From CAVQCA01 sp963763115 (GTDB taxonomy: Bacteria; Pseudomonadota; Gammaproteobacteria; UBA9214), in assembly GCA_963763115.1 (NCBI GenBank), contig CAVXNM010000049.1, positions 1-64,000 of the forward strand: a DNA stretch of 64,000 nucleotides, written 5' to 3'. Shown one piece after another: positions 18,642 to 27,267 of this stretch (positions within the stretch are counted from its first letter, which is position 1; each line of letters opens with the position of its first letter). The position numbers and the translations under genes were made by a program. The notes below the pieces were generated by a model. It searched no databases and was not told the DNA's origin. It was given only the letters and a program-made list of their open reading frames with translations.

Positions 18642-20311
18642 ATGACCCGTTTTATCTTTATTACCGGTGGCGTCGTTTCCTCTCTGGGCAAGGGCATCGC
18701 CTCCGCCTCGCTTGGCAGCTTACTGGAGTCCGGGGTCTCAAGGTCACCCTGCTCAAGCTGGATCCCTACATCAACGTGGATCCCGGCACCATGAGCCCGT
18801 TCCAGCACGGCGAGGTGTTCGTGACCGACGACGGCACCGAAACCGACCTGGACCTCGGCCATTACGAGCGCTTCGTGCGCACGACCATGGGGAAGAACAA
18901 CAACTTCACCACTGGCCAGATCTACGAGAACGTGATTCGCAAGGAACGCCGCGGGGATTATCTCGGCGCGACCGTGCAGGTCATTCCGCACATCACCGAC
19001 GAGATCAAGCGCTGCATCCGGACGGGCGCCGACGAGGCGGATGTCGCACTGGTTGAAATTGGCGGAACCGTGGGTGACATCGAGTCCCTGCCGTTCCTGG
19101 AAGCCATACGCCAGATGGGCGTGGAACTGGGCCGCTCACAGACCCTGTTCATGCACCTGACGCTGGTTCCCTATATTGCGGTTTCAGGCGAGATCAAGAC
19201 CAAGCCGACCCAGCACTCGGTAAAGGAACTGCGTTCCATCGGTATTCAGCCGGATATCCTCCTGTGCCGTGCCGATCGATCCCTGCCGCCGGCCGAGCGC
19301 CGCAAGGTGGCCCTGTTCACCAATGTGGACGAACGCGCAGTTATCTCGGCGGTGGATGTGGACAGTATCTACAAGATACCGCAACTGCTTCATGCCCAGC
19401 ATCTCGATGATATTGTCGTTGAGAAGTTCGGAATCGAGACACCGCCGGCCGACCTGTCGGAGTGGGAAAAGGTCAACCGGGACAGCGAACTGCGCACCGG
19501 CGAGGTCACTATTGCGATGGTAGGCAAGTACGTCGATCTGACCGAATCCTACAAATCACTGTCCGAAGCCCTGATCCATGCCGGTATTCACACCCGCACC
19601 AACGTCACCATCCGCTACGTGGATTCCGAGACCATCGAATCACGGAGTACTGGCGTACTCGAGGGCGCGGACGGCATACTGGTTCCCGGCGGTTTCGGGG
19701 AGCGCGGCGTGGAGGGCAAGATCGCCGCGGTGCGTTATGCGCGCGAGAACAGTATTCCGTATCTGGGAATCTGTTTGGGCATGCAGGTTGCCGTCATCGA
19801 GTTCGCACGTCATGTGGCCGGGCTCGAAGGAGCACATTCGACGGAATTCGCAAGGACGACACACCACCCGGTGATCGCGCTGATCACCGAATGGAGTCGC
19901 GAGGACGGCGGCCTGGAGAAACGCAGCGAGGACTCGGATCTCGGCGGATCCATGCGTCTTGGCGGGCAGAAGTGCCGGCTCGTCCCCGGCAGCCTGGCGC
20001 ACTCCGTCTACAAAAAGAATGTGATCGTCGAACGTCATCGTCACCGTTATGAATTCAACAACCAGTACCGTCAGGTACTTGAAGAGAACGGCCTGATCAT
20101 GTCCGGGGTGTCGATGGACGGCAATCTGGTTGAGGTGGTCGAGGTGAGGGATCATCCCTGGTTTCTCGGTTGCCAGTTCCATCCGGAGTTCACCTCGACT
20201 CCGCGCGATGGACATCCGCTGTTCTCCGGCTACATTCAGGCCGCGCGTGCCTACCGTCAGCGGTGCGAGGCGGAACGCTCCGGCCACGTCATGGCGGAAG
20301 CGGGTTCCTGA
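18642..20311 (+). pseudogene. pyrG: CTP synthase, interrupted by a one-base deletion
   Basis: CTP synthase aminates UTP to CTP using glutamine. The start ATG 18642 gives MTRFIFITGGVVSSLGKGIA, the exact family N-terminus with P-loop. After TTA CTG GAG TCC the frame is lost: one C is missing at about 18730-18731, where CTG GAG TCC CGG GGT CTC would encode LESRGL. From about 18735 the other frame continues without interruption through KVTLLKLDPYINVDPGT, the ammonia-ligase domain and the class I glutamine amidotransferase domain (nucleophile Cys in GICLGMQ, His/Glu in FHPEF) to the stop at 20311. With the base restored the protein is about 556 aa (E. coli 545). pyrG is usually essential, so a sequence error is the likeliest explanation; I label it by what is seen. 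Confidence 0.92.
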
Positions 20312-20365
20312 ATCCCGCCTGGTGTTCCGTCCCACAGGCAGCCTAGTCGCAGGAGCAGTCGAATC

Positions 20366-21205
20366 GTGAAATTGTGTGGATTCGAGGCCGGCATTGACCA
20401 GCCTTTCTTTTTGATTGCCGGCCCGTGCGTCATCGAGAGCGAGGCGCTGGCCATCGACACCGCCGGAGAACTGAAGGCAATCGCCGCGGCGCTGGATATC
20501 CCGTTCATATACAAGTCCTCGTATGACAAGGCCAACCGCTCGTCGCATAAAAGCTTCCGCGGTCCTGGCGTGGACGAGGGCTTGCGGATACTGCAGCTCG
20601 TCAGGACGCAGATCGATGTGCCCGTCCTCACCGACGTACATGAGGACACGCCTCTGGATGAGGTCTCGGCGGTCGTCGATGTCCTGCAGACACCAGCCTT
20701 TCTGTGCCGCCAGACCAACTTCATCCAGAATGTCGCCGCCCAGGGCAAGCCGGTCAATATCAAGAAAGGTCAGTTCATGTCGCCCTGGGACATGCGCAAT
20801 GTCGTCGACAAGGCTCAGGCCACCGGGAATCCGCAGATCATGGTCTGCGAACGAGGCGCCTCGTTCGGTTACAATAATCTGGTCTCCGATATGCGTTCCC
20901 TCGCGGTGATGCGCAACTGCGGCGTACCGGTGGTGTTCGATGCCACCCATTCGGTACAGCTGCCCGGCGGGCAGGGTGACCGTTCCGGCGGTCAACGCGA
21001 GTTCGTGCCCGTGCTGGCGCGAGCCGCTACGGCTGCCGGCATCTCCGGCCTGTTTATGGAAACCCACCCCGACCCGGACAAGGCACTGAGTGATGGTCCA
21101 AACGCCTGGCCGATGGCGCGTCTGCGGGACTTGCTCGAGGTCCTGAAAAGGATCGACGCCACGGTCAAGTCACTGCCTTTCGCGGAAACAGGGTTAATGC
21201 AATGA
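20366..21205 (+). CDS. kdsA: 3-deoxy-8-phosphooctulonate synthase
   Basis: Condenses arabinose-5-phosphate and phosphoenolpyruvate into KDO-8-phosphate for the LPS inner core. 279 aa (E. coli 284). DAHP/KDO8P synthase barrel with LIAGPCVIESE, KSSYDKANRSS, GPGVDEGL, TDVHEDTP, VNIKKGQFMSPWDM and the FDATHSVQLPGG block. The usual start MKLCGFEAGIDQPFFL is served by GTG at 20366. Normally it is tightly followed by eno; here a 280-base spacer filled with nested repeats intervenes. Confidence 0.95.
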   Translation: MKLCGFEAGIDQPFFLIAGPCVIESEALAIDTAGELKAIAAALDIPFIYKSSYDKANRSSHKSFRGPGVDEGLRILQLVRTQIDVPVLTDVHEDTPLDEVSAVVDVLQTPAFLCRQTNFIQNVAAQGKPVNIKKGQFMSPWDMRNVVDKAQATGNPQIMVCERGASFGYNNLVSDMRSLAVMRNCGVPVVFDATHSVQLPGGQGDRSGGQREFVPVLARAATAAGISGLFMETHPDPDKALSDGPNAWPMARLRDLLEVLKRIDATVKSLPFAETGLMQ

Positions 21206-21235
21206 CGGGGGGCAGTGCCCGTCGCTGATCGAGCC

Positions 21236-21426
21236 ATTCACCACTAAAGACGCAAAGGGATTCTCTAGTCAAGAAATGAATCATGGAACCTGAACCAGTC
21301 ATCCCTGAGAAGCGGGGATTCAGCATGACACTGATTCTGCAAAGACTCGATTCCCGTTTGCGCGGGAATGACGGACTTAAGTCGTCCTTAAACACTTTTG
21401 CGGTCATTGCGCCTTCGCGGCGAATA
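21236..21426. repeat. Nested inverted-repeat element between kdsA and eno
   Basis: The outer arms are about 21236-21260 (ATTCACCACTAAAGACGCAA) and 21408-21426 (reverse complement close to ATTCGCCGCGAAGGCGCAA). The inner arms are 21298-21323 (GTCATCCCTGAGAAGCGGGG) and 21347-21375 (reverse complement begins TCCGTCATTCCCGCGCAAAC). The inner pair resembles the widespread GTCATTCCCGCGAAGGCGGG family of bacterial hairpin repeats. The outer pair belongs to the repeat family also seen at 24.8, 29.2 and 42.8 kb. No coding function is supported. Confidence 0.75.
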
Positions 21427-21485
21427 CATTTTAAATGGATGAACATTCGCCGTGCCTTGCTGATGGCGAATTAACGGATAAAGAA

Positions 21486-22153
21486 ATGTCGAAGATTACG
21501 GAATTGGCTGGATGGGAAATTCTCGACTCCCGTGGAAATCCCACGGTGAGGCGGAAGTGACGCTGGCCAGTGGTGCCGTGGGTCGTGCCGCGGTGTCTTC
21601 CGGCGCCTCGACCGGTACGCGTGAAGCCGTAGAGCTGCGAGACGGCGACAAGAAACGCTATGGCGGGAAGGGTGTATTGAAAGCCGTCGGCCACGTGAAT
21701 AGCGAGATCCGATCCGCGCTGCTCGGCAACGACGCCGCAGACCAGGCCGGCATCGACCGACTGCTGATCGTGGGCGGGCGGTTGCAGCTGGTCGGCGACG
21801 ACCTGTTCGTCACCAATACCAGGATCCTCCAGCAAGGAATCGACAAGGGCATCGCCAATTCGATTCTGATCAAGCTCAACCAGATTGGAACCCTGAGGGA
21901 GACGCTGGCGGCGATAAAGATGGCAAATGACGCAGGCTACACCGCAGTCATATCGCATCGCTCCGGCGAGACCGAGGACGTGACCATCGCCGATGTGACC
22001 GTGGCGACGTCGGCGACCCAGATCAAGACGGGGTCGCTGTCCCGAACGGACCGGGTGGCCAAGTATAACCAGCTGATACACATCGAAAACGAGTTGGGTG
22101 AGGCGGCGAGTTATGCCGGTCGTTCGGCGTTCAGGCATCTTGCTGGCGGTTGA
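21486..22153 (+). pseudogene. eno: Enolase with frameshift and large internal deletion
   Basis: ATG 21486 begins the enolase N-terminus MSKITELAGWEILDSRGNPT. At about 21546-21549 one G is missing (GTG AGG where GTG GAG GCG would encode VEAE), and the remainder is read in the next frame from EAEVTLASG. Residues then follow the family to about position 95 (DRLLI) and jump directly to VGGRLQLVGDDLFVTNTRIL, equivalent to about residue 305 of the normal 430. Roughly 210 residues are absent, including the catalytic Glu and two of the three Mg ligands. The C-terminal half, with GDD, LIKLNQIG and SHRSGETED, is intact to the end. As it stands it cannot encode a working enolase. Either a second copy exists elsewhere or the assembly has collapsed here. 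Confidence 0.9.
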
Positions 22154-22204
22154 TGAGGGCATGGGCAGGCTGTCCTGTAACTTGACCGATGTACCCGCCA
22201 TGCC

Positions 22205-22474
22205 ATGAGGAAACTGATTCTCTTTCTGGTCATTCTTCTGGTTTATTTGCAATACCGGCTTTGGCTGGGCGACGGCGGGTTGCTGGAATTATGGGATGTT
22301 CATCAGGAAGTCGAGGCCCAGCGCGAGGAAAACGCGCTTCTGCGCGAGCGCAATGAAGCGCTCAACGCCCAGGTGCTGGATCTCAAGCAGGGGCAGGATG
22401 CCATCGAGGAGCGCGCCCGGGAGGACATGGGTATGGTCAAGCAAGGGGAAACGTTCTACCAGGTCGTGGAATAG
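22205..22474 (+). CDS. ftsB: Cell division protein FtsB
   Basis: Small bitopic septal protein that links FtsL and FtsQ in the divisome. 89 aa. One N-terminal membrane helix (about residues 3-21) is followed by a periplasmic coiled coil (about 30-70, with the pattern REENALLRERNEALNAQV) and the conserved tail ERAREDMGMVKQGETFYQV. ATG 22205 is the natural start. It lies between eno and ispD as in E. coli. Confidence 0.93.
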   Translation: MRKLILFLVILLVYLQYRLWLGDGGLLELWDVHQEVEAQREENALLRERNEALNAQVLDLKQGQDAIEERAREDMGMVKQGETFYQVVE

Positions 22475-22504
22475 TCCTGACCCCGGTGGACCGTACTGAT
22501 CGAT

Positions 22505-23227
22505 GTGCCTGACATGTCAGCGGCATCCGCACTTGTCCTGAAATACTGGGCCGTCGTCCCGGCCGCCGGCAGAGGTCGCCGCATGGCGATCGATATACCC
22601 AAACAGTACCTGCCGCTCCAGGGAAGCACCGTGCTGGAACACACCCTGAATACGCTGTTTGCCTGCGAGACCATCGAAGGCGTGGTGCTTGCGCTATCCT
22701 CCGAAGACGGCTACTGGCCGGAGATCGCCCCGCGATTTTCCGAGAAAAACCTGGCGTGCGTCGCCGGTGGGGAGGAACGCTGCCACAGCGTGCTCAGTGC
22801 CATTCATCACCTGAGCGGTTTTGCGGACGCGCATGACTGGGTGCTGGTCCACGATGCGGCGCGCCCCTGCGTGCGTGCCGATGACGTGATCGCGTTGATC
22901 GAGACCCTGGCTGATGATGTCTGCGGGGGGCTGCTGGGCGTGCCGGTCGCCGATACCATGAAGCGCCTCGGTGCAGACGGCCGTGTCGCGGGAACCGTCG
23001 ACCGGCAGGCCCTGTGGCATTCGCAGACACCCCAGATGTTCCGCCTGGGTCTGCTGCAGTCGGCGCTGGAACAGGCGGTCGCGCAGGACAGCCTGGTCAC
23101 GGACGAGGCCGCCGCTATGGAAATGGCCGGTTATCGGCCCTGCATGGTCCGCGGTCATGCCGATAATATCAAGATCACCGTGCCGTCTGATCTGGCGCTG
23201 GCGGAATTTTACCTGCAGGGGACTTAA
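22505..23227 (+). CDS. ispD: 2-C-methyl-D-erythritol 4-phosphate cytidylyltransferase
   Basis: Third MEP-pathway step: forms CDP-methylerythritol from MEP and CTP. About 240 aa from GTG 22505; ATG 22514 (237 aa) is an equally good start. The nucleotide-binding motif PAAGRGRRM lies near residue 20. IPKQYLPLQGSTVLEHTL, VHDAARPCV and LWHSQTPQMFR are family blocks. The stop overlaps the ispF start by one base (TAATG), giving tight coupling with the enzyme two steps further on. Confidence 0.95.
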   Translation: MPDMSAASALVLKYWAVVPAAGRGRRMAIDIPKQYLPLQGSTVLEHTLNTLFACETIEGVVLALSSEDGYWPEIAPRFSEKNLACVAGGEERCHSVLSAIHHLSGFADAHDWVLVHDAARPCVRADDVIALIETLADDVCGGLLGVPVADTMKRLGADGRVAGTVDRQALWHSQTPQMFRLGLLQSALEQAVAQDSLVTDEAAAMEMAGYRPCMVRGHADNIKITVPSDLALAEFYLQGT

Positions 23228-23697
23228 TGAGAGTCGGACAGGGCTTCGATGCACATGCCTTCAAGCCGGGCGGCAGGCTGGTGCTGGGTGGCGTGGAGAT
23301 TCCCCATGCCCGGGGGCTGGAGGCGCACTCCGATGGTGATGTGGTTCTGCACGCCCTGTGCGATGCCTTGCTGGGCGCCGCCGGACTGGGCGATATCGGC
23401 CGGCATTTCCCCCCGGACGATCCTGACTATAAAAATATCGACAGCCGGATTCTGCTACGCCGCGTGGTGGATCTCGTGGCCGGCACCGGACTGCGGGTCG
23501 TTAACACGGATATCACCATCGTCGCGCAGGAACCCCGCATGGCACCCCATACCGCCGTCATGCGGGAAAATATCCGCGGCGATCTCGGAGTGGAGCCCTC
23601 GCGGGTCAATATCAAGGCTACCACGACCGAGCATATGGGTTTTACCGGGAGAAACGAGGGTATCGCCGTCTTCGCGATCGTCCTGCTGCAGGACTGA
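23227..23697 (+). CDS. ispF: 2-C-methyl-D-erythritol 2,4-cyclodiphosphate synthase
   Basis: Fifth MEP-pathway step: cyclises CDP-ME 2-phosphate with loss of CMP. 156 aa, full length. Zinc ligands are Asp8 and His10 in GQGFDAHAF and the His in the helix following HSDGDVVLHALCDALLGA. The conserved ATTTEHMGFTGRNEGI block near the C-terminus binds the cytidine. Its partner ispD is directly upstream. Confidence 0.96.
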   Translation: MRVGQGFDAHAFKPGGRLVLGGVEIPHARGLEAHSDGDVVLHALCDALLGAAGLGDIGRHFPPDDPDYKNIDSRILLRRVVDLVAGTGLRVVNTDITIVAQEPRMAPHTAVMRENIRGDLGVEPSRVNIKATTTEHMGFTGRNEGIAVFAIVLLQD

Positions 23698-23715
23698 AAC
23701 CCGGCATGCATTGCC

Positions 23716-24765
23716 TTGATTCCCGATCTCGACATCGCTATCCATGGCCTAGGCTTCGCCTGGGGCGGCCCCCCGGCGAGCGGTCGCCTGCGCAGCACCC
23801 CCGAGGATTTTCTGGTTCACGAAATTCCGCTGGTCGAACCCGTGGGAGAGGGTGAACACGTCTGGTTGCTGATACGCAAACGACAGGAGAATACCGAACA
23901 GGTGGCGCGGGGCCTGGCGCGGCTTGCCGGCGTTTCGCGGCGGGACATTAGCTACGCCGGGCTGAAGGACCGTAACGCCGTCACCGAGCAATGGTTCTCC
24001 GTGTACCTGCCGGGCGGGAGTGAGCCTGAATGGAGCGCCATCGATTCCGCAAACGTCACCCTGTTACGCTGCGCTCGTCATCACCGCAAGCTGCGCCGCG
24101 GTGCCCTGCGCGGTAATGCGTTCTGCATCCGTGTCCGCGACATCACGGGAGACAGGCCGTCTCTCGATCAGCGGTTGAGGAACGTCGCCGCCAGGGGAGT
24201 GCCGAATTACTTCGGCGAACAGCGCTTCGGACGTGGTGGGAGCAATCTGCGCACCGCCGGGCGGCTGTTCAGCCACTCTGCCGGGCGCCTGCCACGGGAG
24301 CAGCGTGGACTGGCGTTGTCCGCCGCACGCTCCTGCCTGTTCAACCAGGTGCTGGCCCGCCGGGTCGAGAGGCACAGCTGGGACCGTCCCTTGCCCGGGG
24401 AGGCGCTGCAACTGGAGGGCACGCACAGTTACTTCATCGCGGAGCTGGTGGATGAGACCCTGCTGTGGCGGGTACGGGAGGGTGATGTGCATCCGACCGG
24501 TCCGCTTTACGGGCGGGGGGAATGTCCCGCCACGGGGGAGGCGCTGCGGGAGGAAGCCGCCAGCCTGGCGCCCTACGAAGTGTGGTGCCGGGGACTCATC
24601 GAGGCGGGCCTGAAACAGGAACGCCGTTCCTTGCGACTGCTCATCGGCGCGCCGGCCTGGTCATGGCCGGAGTCTGACTGTCTCGAACTTTCTTTCCGCC
24701 TGCCGGCGGGTGCCTATGCAACCAGTGTGTTGCGCGAACTGGTACGGTATGGCGATCAACGCTAA
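23716..24765 (+). CDS. truD: tRNA pseudouridine(13) synthase TruD
   Basis: Makes pseudouridine at position 13 of tRNA-Glu. 349 aa (E. coli 349). The catalytic Asp is about residue 85 in SYAGLKDRNAVTEQWFSV. Other family blocks are STPEDFLVHEI, RGALRGNAFCIRVRDI, GVPNYFGEQRFG and the C-terminal RLPAGAYATSVLREL. The start appears to be TTG 23716; a nearby ATG (23706) is out of frame. Located between ispF and surE as in E. coli. Confidence 0.94.
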   Translation: MIPDLDIAIHGLGFAWGGPPASGRLRSTPEDFLVHEIPLVEPVGEGEHVWLLIRKRQENTEQVARGLARLAGVSRRDISYAGLKDRNAVTEQWFSVYLPGGSEPEWSAIDSANVTLLRCARHHRKLRRGALRGNAFCIRVRDITGDRPSLDQRLRNVAARGVPNYFGEQRFGRGGSNLRTAGRLFSHSAGRLPREQRGLALSAARSCLFNQVLARRVERHSWDRPLPGEALQLEGTHSYFIAELVDETLLWRVREGDVHPTGPLYGRGECPATGEALREEAASLAPYEVWCRGLIEAGLKQERRSLRLLIGAPAWSWPESDCLELSFRLPAGAYATSVLRELVRYGDQR

Positions 24766-24775
24766 GGGCGTTTTA

Positions 24776-24923
24776 TCACCGCAAAGACGCAAAGGACGCA
24801 GAGAAAATCATTGCCGTTCGAATCAGGGGGGAACGAACACAGGCGGATGTATACCGGCCGTACTGATACAAAATGAACTGGTGTTGTTATTGCTAACCCT
24901 GCGTCCTCTGCGTCTCTGAGGTG
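24776..24923. repeat. Paired inverted-repeat element after truD
   Basis: The left arm 24776-24805 reads TCACCGCAAAGACGCAAAGG onward. The right arm 24897-24923 is its imperfect reverse complement (CCTGCGTCCTCTGCGTCTCT). About 90 bases lie between with no ORF of note. It sits in the convergent spacer between truD and the Smr gene. Same family as elements at 21.2, 29.2 and 42.8 kb. Confidence 0.75.
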
Positions 24924-24933
24924 GACCAGTCTG

Positions 24934-25479
24934 TTAACGACGTGACCGCAGCAGGACGTTTACGGCGCCAGTGCCACCCTGGTCGGGGCGGGAGGAGCAA
25001 AAGGCAAGTACTTCCTGCTGGTCGCGCAACCAGTGATTGAGACGACTCTTCAACACCGGCGCCTGTTCCCGCGAACCATATCCCTTGCCGTGGATGATGC
25101 GTACCGTGCGTATTCCCCGCTCTCCGCACCAGGACAGGAAGCGCGCCATTTCGACCTGCGCCTCGGCTATGGTTAACCCGTGCAGGTCGAGTTCGACCTC
25201 ACATGGCAGCTGCCCGCGGCGCAGGCGTTGCAGGAGCCGCTGTTGCAACCCCGTTCGCGCAAAGTACAGTGACTCGACCGCACTGATCTCCCTGCCGTGG
25301 AACTCTTCCGGGAAGAAGGGCAGGGGGCGTGCCTGTTGGCCGGCCGGGGGTTTGCGTGGCCGGGGTGCGGGGCGCTTAGTCGCGTGGAAGATCTTGTCAC
25401 TGCGTAATTTCCTGACAGGCCCGATACTGCGGCGAAACAGGTCAATATCGTCAGAGGTCGGCTTTCCTGTCGTGGACAT
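24934..25479 (-). CDS. Smr-domain protein, SmrB-like
   Basis: About 181 aa from ATG 25479 (188 aa if read from 25500). The N-terminal half is basic and proline-rich. The C-terminal Smr domain (about residues 90-175) has the two signature motifs LDLHGLT and IHGKG, the proposed nuclease site of the family. The architecture (short basic leader plus a single Smr domain) resembles E. coli SmrB (YfcN), which cleaves mRNA at collided ribosomes. That function is inferred by family only. It is convergent with truD and divergent from surE. Confidence 0.82.
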   Translation of the reverse strand: MSTTGKPTSDDIDLFRRSIGPVRKLRSDKIFHATKRPAPRPRKPPAGQQARPLPFFPEEFHGREISAVESLYFARTGLQQRLLQRLRRGQLPCEVELDLHGLTIAEAQVEMARFLSWCGERGIRTVRIIHGKGYGSREQAPVLKSRLNHWLRDQQEVLAFCSSRPDQGGTGAVNVLLRSRR

Positions 25480-25638
25480 ATCGGACCTGCTCGGGATCAT
25501 CGGCAGTGGCTGGATCCATCACTACAGGAACCCTAACCAGTTTGGCGGGTGCTTGCAAGCCGAGGAAGCATCGTGTTTTGTGTTCCTGTACGGCTTTCGT
25601 TACGATGCAGCTCTCTTGGCGAGAGCGATGCGGTACAT

Positions 25639-26394
25639 ATGGAGATTCTGATCAGCAATGACGACGGTTATCAGTCGATCGGTATCCGTGTACTTGCCGC
25701 TGCCCTGGGGAAGATTGCGACCGTCACCGTGGTCGCGCCGGATCGTGACCGCAGTGGCGCCAGCAATTCCCTGACACTTGATGCGCCGGTACGGGCGACT
25801 CGCGCAGAGAACGGTTTTACCTATGTGGACGGTACGCCCACCGATTGTGTGCACCTGGCCATAACCGGGTTGCTGGACAAGGAGCCGGATATGGTCGTCG
25901 CGGGGATCAATGCCGGCGCTAATCTGGGCGATGACGTGCTCTATTCGGGTACCGTCGCGGCGGCCATGGAAGGTCGATTCCTCGGCTTGCCCGCCATCGC
26001 GGTCTCTCTAGCCTCCCACAATCCCGTGCATTACGAGACGGCGGCTCATGTCGCCGCGGAGCTAGTGGAACGTGTGCTGTCGCGTTCCCTGCCGGTTGAT
26101 ACAATCCTCAATGTGAATGTGCCGGACGTTCCGCTCGACCGGCTGGCCGGCATGCGGGTGACACGGCTGGGGCATCGCCACAAATCCGAACCGGTCGTTC
26201 CAATGCTCGATCCGAGAGGACGCACGGTTTACTGGGTGGGGCCCGCCGGTCCCGAGCAGGATGCTGGTCCCGGAACCGACTTTCATGCGGTTCGCTCCGG
26301 CTATGTATCGTTGACACCGATCGATGCTGATCTGACGCGTTATGCGGTGCTGGACAGTATCAGCAGCTGGCTCGGGAGTCAGGAGCCCGTGTAG
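25639..26394 (+). CDS. surE: 5'/3'-nucleotidase SurE
   Basis: Metal-dependent phosphatase for nucleoside monophosphates and short polyphosphate, part of the stationary-phase surE-pcm-nlpD-rpoS cluster. The open frame extends upstream to 25549, but ATG 25639 yields the universal N-terminus MEILISNDDGYQSIGI and 251 aa (E. coli 253). Metal ligands are in NDDG, the Ser of RDRSGASNSL, and the Asn of GINAGANLGDDVLYSGT. The pcm gene begins 5 bases after the stop. Confidence 0.95.
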   Translation: MEILISNDDGYQSIGIRVLAAALGKIATVTVVAPDRDRSGASNSLTLDAPVRATRAENGFTYVDGTPTDCVHLAITGLLDKEPDMVVAGINAGANLGDDVLYSGTVAAAMEGRFLGLPAIAVSLASHNPVHYETAAHVAAELVERVLSRSLPVDTILNVNVPDVPLDRLAGMRVTRLGHRHKSEPVVPMLDPRGRTVYWVGPAGPEQDAGPGTDFHAVRSGYVSLTPIDADLTRYAVLDSISSWLGSQEPV

Positions 26395-26398
26395 CTAT

Positions 26399-27073
26399 AT
26401 GGAACCACCTGACGTGAATTCTCTGACGCATGGTATCGGCATGACATCGCAGCGCACGCGTGACCGGCTGGTCATGCGCCTGCATGACGGGGGCATTCGA
26501 AGCGTCGCGGTCCTCGACGTGATTCGCAGGACACCCCGGCATTTTTTCGTCGACGAGGCTCTGGCCAGCCGGGCCTACGAGGATACCGCGCTTCCAATCG
26601 GTTTTAACCAGACGATCTCCCAGCCCTTTGTTGTCGCCGCCATGACGGAGCTGATTATCGCCGTTCAGCCCGAGCGTGTGCTGGAGGTGGGAACCGGCTC
26701 CGGATACCAGGCCGCGGTGCTGGCCCAGCTGGTCCCGAAAGTGTACACGGTGGAACGCATCGAAGCGCTGGTGAATCTGGCCCGGCAGCGATTCCGGCAG
26801 CTCGGGTTACGCAATATTCGCGCCGCGCACACTGACGGCACGGTCGGCCTGCCTGACTTCGCGCCCTATGACGCCATCATCGTCACGGCGGCGTCTGAAA
26901 TCATTCCCGAGGCACTGCTCGAACAACTGGCGCCTGACGGGGGGAGGCTGGTGATACCGGTAGGTGGTCGGGACGCCCAGACACTGACACTGATCACCCG
27001 CACCGAGGCGGGCATCGAGCACACGACTCTCGACCCGGTTGTCTTTGTGCCCTTGCTGAGCGGCATCAGCTGA
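26399..27073 (+). CDS. pcm: Protein-L-isoaspartate O-methyltransferase
   Basis: Repairs age-damaged proteins by methylating L-isoaspartyl residues with SAM. From ATG 26399 the product is 224 aa; ATG 26441 would give 210 aa, nearer to E. coli (208). The family blocks are RHFFVDEALASRAYEDTALP, FNQTISQPFVVAAMTEL, the SAM motif VLEVGTGSGYQAAVLAQL, and the C-terminal FVPLLSG. The short gap to surE suggests co-transcription. Confidence 0.94.
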   Translation: MEPPDVNSLTHGIGMTSQRTRDRLVMRLHDGGIRSVAVLDVIRRTPRHFFVDEALASRAYEDTALPIGFNQTISQPFVVAAMTELIIAVQPERVLEVGTGSGYQAAVLAQLVPKVYTVERIEALVNLARQRFRQLGLRNIRAAHTDGTVGLPDFAPYDAIIVTAASEIIPEALLEQLAPDGGRLVIPVGGRDAQTLTLITRTEAGIEHTTLDPVVFVPLLSGIS

Positions 27074-27267
27074 TGCCTGTTTTTTCACTACTCGATGATC
27101 GTGCCGCAGTTCCTTGCACATCAGCGTGCCGGCTGGACAGGTTTTCCGGTGGCGGCCCTGTTGACATTGAAGGGAGCCGGGATGGTAGCCATGCCGTCAG
27201 TCTGCAGTGAACGTATCGACGGGATGAAGGTGATTGCCGGGATTTTCTCCATTCCGTATTCCCACTA

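Noticed and set aside
27073..27267. 45-codon ORF starting TGATG-coupled to pcm, possible rhodanese-like or DedA-like remnant
   Set aside because: The coupling is attractive, but I could not match the peptide to any family in any frame.
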